The notes beneath the pieces were generated by a model. The model had not been told where the DNA came from, did not search any database, and saw only the letters and a program-made list of their open reading frames with translations. A stretch of DNA of 64,000 nucleotides from Xanthomonas arboricola pv. guizotiae (lineage in GTDB: Bacteria; Pseudomonadota; Gammaproteobacteria; Xanthomonadales; Xanthomonadaceae), in NCBI RefSeq assembly GCF_002940205.1, contig NZ_MDSK01000021.1, positions 27,664 to 91,663 on the forward strand. Direction: 5' to 3'. Below are positions 58,134 to 64,000 of this stretch, piece by piece (within the stretch, counting starts at the first letter, position 1; each line of letters opens with the position of its first letter). The position numbers and the translations under genes were made by a program.

Positions 58134-58983
58134 ATGCGATTCAGAACATCATTATTTCTCTCTTGTCTTCTCATTGCCCCCTGCGATGGCAGTGACCAGG
58201 ACATGTGATGGTTGTACAGAGGCAGAAATGAAATCCATGATATGGAACATACTGGTTTTCGAAAGTGGGAGCTATAGGAATGCCCGCCAGCCCGCTTATG
58301 TTGCAAACCCTCAGTCCAAGTATGTTCTAAAAGGAATTTATAGCTGGAATTATGAAGCAGATGGTGAAACTATCGTTCAGAATGTCAGCACAGGCACTGT
58401 AGAGCCTCAGATTTTTGGATTTGTTAGTACTCTAGCTGACGCATATGGCGAAAGAATACTAACCAGTAGTTCTGTAGGTCTGGCTGACTCAAATCGCCCA
58501 ACTTCTATTTACGATGTCATAGATAACCCGTCGCGCGAACAACAGGTAGTGAGCGCAATCGAGAATTCCAAGGCTGACTTTTTTCAAAGAGCAGGGGATG
58601 CCGCGAAAGTTATCAACCCCCTTTCCCTCCTTCCTGGCTTCAATCCAGGCGGTGTCAATTTGACTGTTAAGTTTGTTTTTGACGATAAGAGCATTGCAAC
58701 GTATACATTTGATAGTCAGACAAACGTATGGAACCGCGTTAAAGACAGCCAACGCGACTCGAGCGGCAACATAGTGCCGACAAAGAAATCTGAATTTTCA
58801 GGCGGCGAGGGTAGCATACGCACTTATGATTTCACTAACAGCCAAGAAAATATGGATAAGTTCTATAACTGGGCAATTCGAAATGGCATCAGCTTCTCGC
58901 AGCCTACGGGATCCGGAACTAGAACTGGCGTAACCTGCGTGAGTACAAAAGACGGCGTCACCTGTCATATAGTTGCTTATTAA
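58134..58983 (+). pseudogene. secreted hypothetical protein with C5 frameshift in the signal peptide
   Basis: The ATG at 58134, with AAGGA seven bases upstream, opens MRFRTSLFLSCLLIAP, a signal peptide, but after the C5 run at 58177-58181 the frame hits TGA at 58206. With one C less it becomes LLIAPAMAVTRTCDGCTEAE and continues 269 residues to TAA 58983. The mature part has CDGC at the N-terminus and paired cysteines at the end (TCVSTKDGVTCHIVAY). A CDGC-start family of secreted proteins occurs in Xanthomonadaceae; function unknown. AT-rich, unlike its flanks. Could be a real lesion, a phase-variable tract or a sequencing error. Confidence 0.7.
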
Positions 58984-58987
58984 TTTA

Positions 58988-59974
58988 ATGAGACTTCCGA
59001 GTAAATCAGCTGGGACCTGGAAGTTCCTGCTGTTTTTATCGGGCGCTACTGCTATCTTTCTTTTTTTTCTGTTCCGCGGTTCAAAAAATTCAGCTCTTGG
59101 ACAAAAATCGATAGCACCCGCTCATCAAGTCATTGACGCACGGTCCAAGCTGAAGTTAGACGGCGCATATGCCAGCAATGCTCCAGTCAGTGGCGTTCCC
59201 GCCAGGATGTCTCTGAGCGATATGGAAGCGCGCTCCAAACAGGGGGATGCTACAGCAGCATGCCATGTGGCAGTTATTTATGAGAAATGCCTACTGCTGC
59301 TACGACAATATGACGACGTGGTAGCAATGATTGAGTCGAAAAATCAGGGTGCTGCCGGATACTTTGAGGCACTTCGCTCGCGATCCGATTACTGCGCTGG
59401 TATATCGATAAATTCCAGCGATGCCGTCGATAAATGGAAAGACGCTGCGCAGAAAGGAAATTTCAACGCCATGAGGGGCTACGTCAGTGGATCTGCCTTT
59501 TTGGGCATTTCGGATGCCGCTGAATACCGGAGAGCTTTTCAGGAATATTCTCAATCAGCAGAAGTTTTTGCATGGAAGCTGGCAGACCAAGGTGATGTTA
59601 ATGCAGTGCTTGCCTTGGCTCATGCTTATGAAAGTGGCCCCAAGCCGGCTGGGCCGAAGCTATCTCAAGTCGTCAAGAAGGACCCGACCAAGTCCCTGGC
59701 CATCTTCTACTATCTTGAAGGTGTCCCGTCCCGGACACCAATCCATTCCATAGCGGAGGACCGCGTCAGGGAACTTGCTTTGACATCTATTAAGGCGATG
59801 GAATCCAGCTTCAGTGCATCGTCGATCCGTGCCTCCGCAGTCATGGCAGGTGATCTGCAGCGCCGCTGGACCAAACCACTGAATTATGAAAAACTTTTCA
59901 TGTCCACGCTTGAAGATGGTACGCTGCGTCCCGCCCAAGCCGAGGACTGCGACGGCCAGGAGAACCGGCATTGA
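58988..59974 (+). CDS. membrane-anchored protein with Sel1-like repeats
   Basis: 328 residues: one N-terminal membrane helix (FLLFLSGATAIFLFFLF), then a mainly helical soluble part. KWKDAAQKGNFNAMRGYV and AWKLADQGDVNAVLALAHAYESG resemble Sel1/TPR repeats. The start at 58988 has no clear ribosome site and follows the previous stop by four bases, so coupling is likely. AT-rich accessory gene; role unknown. Confidence 0.7.
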   Translation: MRLPSKSAGTWKFLLFLSGATAIFLFFLFRGSKNSALGQKSIAPAHQVIDARSKLKLDGAYASNAPVSGVPARMSLSDMEARSKQGDATAACHVAVIYEKCLLLLRQYDDVVAMIESKNQGAAGYFEALRSRSDYCAGISINSSDAVDKWKDAAQKGNFNAMRGYVSGSAFLGISDAAEYRRAFQEYSQSAEVFAWKLADQGDVNAVLALAHAYESGPKPAGPKLSQVVKKDPTKSLAIFYYLEGVPSRTPIHSIAEDRVRELALTSIKAMESSFSASSIRASAVMAGDLQRRWTKPLNYEKLFMSTLEDGTLRPAQAEDCDGQENRH

Positions 59975-60207
59975 GGAACAATCAGAGTCTCTGCATCATA
60001 GCAGTGCTACTTTCCCTCGTCTCACTGTGGGCCACCCAGTTCAAACAACTTAATAGCTATTACTTTTTACCTATCTTCTTCTCAATTGCTTCCATTGCAT
60101 TGATAAGCATTCAAGAGAAAGGTAGGCTCCGGCACTTTGAAATGATCTCAGCCGTTACGATTCTAGTAATTGCCATTTTTGTCGGCACAAAAAACTATGC
60201 ACTTTGA
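59971..60207 (+). CDS. small two-to-three-TM membrane protein
   Basis: 78 residues with hydrophobic stretches IIAVLLSLVSLWA, YYFLPIFFSIASIALISI and MISAVTILVIAIFVGT. TTG start at 59971 overlaps the previous stop (TTGA) and has AGGAG eight bases upstream. AT-rich. Function unknown; third gene of the accessory block. Confidence 0.65.
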   Translation: MRNNQSLCIIAVLLSLVSLWATQFKQLNSYYFLPIFFSIASIALISIQEKGRLRHFEMISAVTILVIAIFVGTKNYAL

Positions 60208-60355
60208 ATGCAAGTAGTTTTTTTACGCAAAACTTTCGCATTAATGATCCGAGTGTGTCAGCGTTGGAGTGACGGTCAACGCGCCTCATTTTACCCTCCG
60301 TTGCCTATGCTACACCATGGACTTTCGTCTTCGTAACGCCTCTATACGGGTTCGC

Positions 60356-60361
60356 TATACT
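60356..60361 (+). promoter_or_regulatory. possible -10 box of fbp
   Basis: TATACT lies 30 bp before the fbp ATG; no clear -35 was found. Confidence 0.3.
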
Positions 60362-60390
60362 CGAACCACCGACTCGAAGACACACCTTTC

Positions 60391-61407
60391 ATGACTCGTC
60401 CCTCGCTGACCCGCTTCCTGATCGAAGAGCAACACGCCGGCCGTATCGACCCGGAATTGCGCCAGCTGATCACCATCGTCTCGCGCGCCTGCAAGCGCAT
60501 TTCCATCGCCGTGAGCAAGGGCGCCCTGGGCGGCGTGCTCGGCGATGCCGGCACCGGCAACGTGCAGGGCGAGGCGCAGAAGAAGCTCGACGTGCTCAGC
60601 AACGACATCCTGCTCGAAGCCAATGCCTGGGGCGGCCACCTGGCCGCGTGCGCGTCGGAAGAAATGGATCACAGCCAGCCGGTGCCCGACCAATACCCCA
60701 GCGGCGATTTCCTGCTGCTGTTCGACCCGCTGGACGGCAGCTCCAACATCGACGTCAACGTCTCGGTCGGCACCATCTTCTCGGTACTGCGCGCGCCCAA
60801 GGGCACCGAAAAGCCCGGCGACGAACACTTCCTGCAGCCGGGCACCCAACAGGTGGCCGCCGGCTACTGCATCTACGGCCCCAGCACGATGCTGGTGCTC
60901 ACGCTCGGCCACGGCACCCATGCCTTCACGCTGGAGCGCGAGGAAGGCAGCTTCCTGCTGACCCAGGCCAACATGCGCGTGCCCGACGACACCGCCGAAT
61001 ACGCCATCAACATGTCCAACCAGCGCCACTGGGAACCGGCCATGCAGTCCTATGTCAGCGACCTGCTGGCCGGCAAGGACGGCACCCGCGGCAAGGACTT
61101 CAACATGCGCTGGATCGCCAGCATGGTGGCCGACGTGCACCGCATCCTCACCCGCGGCGGCATCTTCATCTACCCCTGGGACAAGAAGGACGCGTCCAAG
61201 CCCGGCAAGCTGCGCCTGATGTACGAAGCCAACCCGATGAGCATGCTGGTGGAACAGGCCGGCGGCGCCGCCACCACCGGGCGCGAGCGCATTCTCGACA
61301 TCCAACCGCAACAGCTGCACCAGCGCGTGCCGGTGTTCCTGGGCTCGAAGAACGAAGTGGCCGAAGCCACGCGCTATCACCTGGAGTTCGACAAGGCGCA
61401 GGGCTGA
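60391..61407 (+). CDS. fbp: fructose-1,6-bisphosphatase, class I
   Basis: 338 residues; hydrolyses fructose-1,6-bisphosphate in gluconeogenesis. Metal and phosphate site [18 protein letters not shown] (D112, D115), E90 in CASEEMD, substrate site [20 protein letters not shown]. Length is normal. Followed by a good terminator. Cytoplasmic, monocistronic. Confidence 0.95.
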   Translation: MTRPSLTRFLIEEQHAGRIDPELRQLITIVSRACKRISIAVSKGALGGVLGDAGTGNVQGEAQKKLDVLSNDILLEANAWGGHLAACASEEMDHSQPVPDQYPSGDFLLLFDPLDGSSNIDVNVSVGTIFSVLRAPKGTEKPGDEHFLQPGTQQVAAGYCIYGPSTMLVLTLGHGTHAFTLEREEGSFLLTQANMRVPDDTAEYAINMSNQRHWEPAMQSYVSDLLAGKDGTRGKDFNMRWIASMVADVHRILTRGGIFIYPWDKKDASKPGKLRLMYEANPMSMLVEQAGGAATTGRERILDIQPQQLHQRVPVFLGSKNEVAEATRYHLEFDKAQG

Positions 61408-61445
61408 ACTTTCGGCGCAAGCCACACGCCGCGCTGACGCACGCC

Positions 61446-61477
61446 AGACACCCGCCCCGTGCGGGTGTCTTTGTTTG
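61446..61477 (+). terminator. Rho-independent terminator of fbp
   Basis: Stem AGACACCCGC / GCGGGTGTCT with a CCCGT loop followed by TTGTTTG. Confidence 0.85.
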
Positions 61478-61695
61478 TGACGACGGCAGATTACGCAGTC
61501 AATGATGGTCTGCAGAGCGACGAGCAGTGCCCCAGCAGCCACATCCTGCCGTGAGTTGACTCACCACCGTTCGGCGGTGAGTATCGCCTTCGGGCCGGGG
61601 TGGGACGGTCTACGGGAAATCGATCTCTACGCGCAATGCCTTGCAAGCAGTCGCCTGACTGCCCGCAGGGATCACATATCGATCAGGGAGTTCAC

Positions 61696-62187
61696 ATGAA
61701 GACCGCATGTGTTGCACTGGTGGCTGCCGTCATGTTGCAAGCCACGCCCGCCGTCTCCGCGCCAACTGCGCCGTCGCCACTGGTCGGAACCTGGCTGCTG
61801 GACACCAGCAGCCTGCCGATGCCACCGGCTGTACGACCCAAACGCGTTGCCCTGGAGTTCAAACAGGTTCCAGGCAACAAATGGACAACCAGCGCCGAGA
61901 TCGTCGACCACGACAACAAGACGCTGCAGGCGCAATCCACGCTGTTGCTGGACGGCACACCGGGCAAGGCCTCGGGCACCTACCTGGTCGATCGCGCCGC
62001 AGTCAAAATGCCCGAGCCCGGCGTGCTGGTGATGCAGTTGATGTATCAGGGCGTCCCGGCATCCACACGCACCTATACGGTCAGTGCCGACGGCAAGGTC
62101 ATGACCGAGATTGAAGCGTACTTCAAGGACGGCAACCCGGTGATGCGCACGGCGTATTTCAAGCGTGCGGCAAGTCAGACCAAGTGA
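61696..62187 (+). CDS. secreted hypothetical protein, lipocalin-like
   Basis: 163 residues. Signal peptide (TACVALVAAVMLQATPAVSA), then a beta-rich domain starting PLVGTWLLDTSSLPMPP and with TYTVSADGKVMTEIEAYF, the pattern of small lipocalin-like/DUF4488-type barrels. GGGAG is five bases before the ATG at 61696. Function not known. Confidence 0.75.
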   Translation: MKTACVALVAAVMLQATPAVSAPTAPSPLVGTWLLDTSSLPMPPAVRPKRVALEFKQVPGNKWTTSAEIVDHDNKTLQAQSTLLLDGTPGKASGTYLVDRAAVKMPEPGVLVMQLMYQGVPASTRTYTVSADGKVMTEIEAYFKDGNPVMRTAYFKRAASQTK

Positions 62188-62195
62188 GCACTGGC

Positions 62196-62222
62196 GAGCC
62201 ACGCCGCACGGCGGCGCGGCTC
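62196..62222 (+). terminator. hairpin after the lipocalin-like gene
   Basis: GAGCC-A-CGCCGC pairs with GCGGCG-C-GGCTC; followed by GATGTATTTT. Probable terminator without a pure T-run. Confidence 0.5.
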
Positions 62223-62265
62223 GATGTATTTTGGAGCAGCGGTAGTTCGAACGCAGGGAGGCTGT

Positions 62266-62652
62266 ATGCGACATCTTTTGCCGATTGATATTCCAGCCAC
62301 ATTACGGCGCAACATGTTGGTCGAGCAGTTCCTCGGAAGCAGTCCAGTCGATGCAACATACATCCGCCATATCGAGTTGCGGGCGGCCAACGATTCCATC
62401 GAGGTGTGGATCCATGACGTCGAGGACATTGGCAGCGAAGACTATTCGGATCTACATGACTTCACATATGTCGATCCGGATGGACCGGACGCCCCTGCTG
62501 CGATTTTTGCGGACGCTGCCTCTGCCGTGACGTATGCCAGCACATTCCTGGCGGCGGATCCCAGTCGCTGGACCAACCTCGGGATTGCCGAGTCCGAATA
62601 CCTTGACTACATTCGGGCAGGCCGGCCTTCCCGTTGGCCGGTTGCCACCTAG
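62266..62652 (+). CDS. hypothetical protein
   Basis: 128 residues, acidic, no signal peptide or membrane helix. Contains YIRHIELRAANDSIEVW then HDFTYVDPDGPDAPAA, and ends SRWTNLGIAESEYLDYI. GGGAGG five bases before the ATG at 62266 selects this start; an upstream in-frame ATG lacks a site. No family recognised; the small acidic, aromatic-rich type suggests a possible immunity protein, which is speculation. Its stop overlaps the start of a hairpin element. Confidence 0.65.
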   Translation: MRHLLPIDIPATLRRNMLVEQFLGSSPVDATYIRHIELRAANDSIEVWIHDVEDIGSEDYSDLHDFTYVDPDGPDAPAAIFADAASAVTYASTFLAADPSRWTNLGIAESEYLDYIRAGRPSRWPVAT

Positions 62653-62826
62653 AGCGTGTTATGCACCTGGGATGAGATGCCAACCCTCCGGGAAGCGCCC
62701 TGTGGTGCGCCGATACCGCGTTGCGCGCCTTGTTGCCCAGGCGGCCAGCCTGGGCCGCAGCGCACGCCTTGTCTCGACGCGCCACAGGGACGCTTCGCAC
62801 TCAGCTCAAGGTACATAACACGCTCT
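62651..62826. mobile_element. 176-bp long-palindrome element
   Basis: AGAGCGTGTTATGCAC at the left end and GTACATAACACGCTCT at the right are inverted copies. Inner arms (AAGCGCCCTGTGG with CCACAGGGACGCTT, then TTGCCCAGGC with GCCTGGGCCG) make most of the element one long imperfect hairpin. No coding capacity; MITE-like. The stop of the preceding gene overlaps the left end. Confidence 0.7.
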
Positions 62827-62942
62827 GAGCCTCAATCTCGATACCGGCCAGGCAAGCGATTGGGTTCAACAGGCACCAGTCGCCCCAAGCTGCCTGTGTC
62901 TGAACGCAAATCGTCCCGAAACCGTAGGTGAGCCGAGCCTCC

Positions 62943-63197
62943 ATGACCGACATCACATTCACCGAAGGCGAGCGGGCGGCGATCATCCGCAAGGTCCAGC
63001 TTTACTTCAGCGAAGAACTGAAGCAGCAGATCGGACGCTTCGATGCAGAGTTCCTGCCCGATTTCCTTGCCGAGGAAGTCGGAGCGTACTTTTACAACCG
63101 CGGCGTCTACGATGCCCAGGCGATCATCGCCAAGCAACTGGACGATCTGGGAGAGTCGATCTACCAGCTGGAACGCCCGACCGAGTTCAAGAAGTGA
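62943..63197 (+). CDS. DUF2164 family protein
   Basis: 84 residues, matching DUF2164 along its length: ITFTEGERAAIIRKVQLYF, EELKQQIGRFDAEFLPDF, EEVGAYFYNRGVYDAQ. Function unknown; soluble, helical. The ATG at 62943 fits the family start. Confidence 0.9.
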   Translation: MTDITFTEGERAAIIRKVQLYFSEELKQQIGRFDAEFLPDFLAEEVGAYFYNRGVYDAQAIIAKQLDDLGESIYQLERPTEFKK

Positions 63198-63267
63198 CTT
63201 GTCTCACCACGCGGATGCGATGCTGAGAGCCAACAACCGCGTTCCTACAGGCAGGGATGGCGTGCGA

Positions 63268-63657
63268 ATGACCATGCGGAGTGCCCGTTTCGTTATTGTG
63301 CTGGTTGGCGTATTGCTGCCCTATGCGGCGCGCCTGCCGCGCGGGGCGCAATGGCTTGCGCAATACACCGACACGGCTATCGGCGGCTGGCTGTTCTTTG
63401 GCGCGTTCAATGCGATTGCATGGGGCGCGCTGCTCGGCATCAGCTTCCTGTACCGGCGTCCGATCTCGCTACTTGTCCCCTGCGCATTCGGCTTCGGTGC
63501 GCTGGCCTGGGCGCACGCCACGCTGGATCTGCGTGCCGACGCGCAGTCGGCGCTGGCGCTGATCTTCATCCCGATCTATGCACTGCTGCCCATTGCGGTG
63601 GGCGGGGCACTGGGCTATCTACTGGACCGGCGATTGCGACGCACGGCAGCACGATGA
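63268..63657 (+). CDS. membrane protein, unknown
   Basis: 129 residues with about four membrane helices: FVIVLVGVLLPYAA, AIGGWLFFGAFNAIAWGALL, SLLVPCAFGFGALAWA and LALIFIPIYALLPIAVGGAL. A second in-frame ATG lies at 63274. No family recognised. Host-like GC. Confidence 0.7.
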   Translation: MTMRSARFVIVLVGVLLPYAARLPRGAQWLAQYTDTAIGGWLFFGAFNAIAWGALLGISFLYRRPISLLVPCAFGFGALAWAHATLDLRADAQSALALIFIPIYALLPIAVGGALGYLLDRRLRRTAAR

Positions 63658-63821
63658 TGCACTCAACGCATACGTCCTGCCAGCCGCTACGGGTGCGGCC
63701 GCGTGCAATGACCGGCACGACCGCTCCCACGCTTTGAGCGACAGAACGACCAAACCCTGCCACCGGGCACCATGGTGCTGACCGCCGGCCAGGCGGCTGG
63801 CGGTCAACGCCATCGTCCGGA

Positions 63822-64000
63822 TCAACGCGCCTCGAATGCCCCCAGGTCCGGTGCACGCCCGTTGAAGGCCTCACCGGTATCGGCGCCGGCGTCGATCAAC
63901 GCGCTACCCGGTGCCAGGGTGGCGAAGGTGATGATGGGTAGGTCGCCGTTGGCCTGGCGCGGACGCATGAGCTGGCGCTCGTCCAGGCTGACGAAATCGC
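63822..64000 (-). CDS. beta-helix pectate-lyase-like protein, C-terminus only
   Basis: The last 58 codons of a minus-strand gene that continues past the window. DFVSLDERQLMRPRQANG then LAPGSALIDAGADTGEAFNG and RAPDLGAFEAR is the terminal turn of right-handed beta-helix proteins of the PL9 pectate lyase type. Secretion and activity cannot be judged from this piece. If correct, it is a second pectin-degrading gene some 30 kb from the main locus. Confidence 0.7.
   Translation of the reverse strand, partial: DFVSLDERQLMRPRQANGDLPIITFATLAPGSALIDAGADTGEAFNGRAPDLGAFEAR

Overview
The window is high-GC gammaproteobacterial DNA, almost certainly from a plant-associated Xanthomonas. The evidence is a pectin-degradation locus with large TonB-dependent receptors, a GlgE/TreS pair, FabV enoyl-ACP reductase, a Ku/LigD end-joining pair, and a toxin/immunity cluster of the Xanthomonas type IV secretion (X-T4SS) kind whose toxin carries the C-terminal XVIPCD delivery domain. 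Placement below genus is not attempted. No rRNA, tRNA or CRISPR array was seen.

Layout. 1-6053 (minus): treS-maltokinase (cut by the left edge) and glgE, coupled by an ATGA overlap. 6416-9367 (plus): small secreted proteins, a nitrilase-family hydrolase and a T6SS-like gene fragment, closed by a terminator. 9500-13948: an orphan FecI-type sigma factor, a chemoreceptor, an IS4 transposase stump and a symE-like gene, with a 285-bp duplication on either side of the chemoreceptor. 14465-17631: two tandem paralogous candidate immunity lipoproteins and an HExxH metalloprotease-type X-T4SS effector, broken by two identical 151-bp IS5-type MITEs in opposite orientation. 17890-20706: AT-rich three-gene block (P-loop ATPase, HEPN-like protein, DUF2971), a candidate defence system. 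20814-21721: KTSC protein, membrane protein and a small His/Gly-rich secreted protein.

21909-35536 is the pectin locus. A minus-strand cluster encodes a TonB-dependent receptor, pectinesterase, PL10 pectate lyase and a giant LamG protein. A second TonB-dependent receptor is divergent from kdgK, and both of their promoters carry the same 17-bp operator-like near-palindrome. Oligogalacturonides released outside would be imported by the receptors, and the 2-keto-3-deoxygluconate formed would be phosphorylated by KdgK.

35772-57k is mostly chromosomal backbone: fabV, a winged-helix/nSTAND/TPR regulator with a small partner gene, a NarL-type two-component system, a serine beta-lactamase-like hydrolase, lldD, ku-ligD, an aldehyde/alcohol dehydrogenase/DUF779 operon, a TonB-dependent receptor and an aromatic/aspartate aminotransferase. 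An AT-rich accessory block (58134-60207) separates the aminotransferase from fbp. The right end holds small conserved hypotheticals, a 176-bp long-hairpin element and the C-terminus of a beta-helix pectate-lyase-like protein cut by the edge.

The most interesting items are the double-MITE-disrupted effector, the AT-rich ATPase/HEPN-like/DUF2971 block, two frameshifts in otherwise intact genes (pectinesterase and a secreted protein), and the shared operator in the pectin locus.
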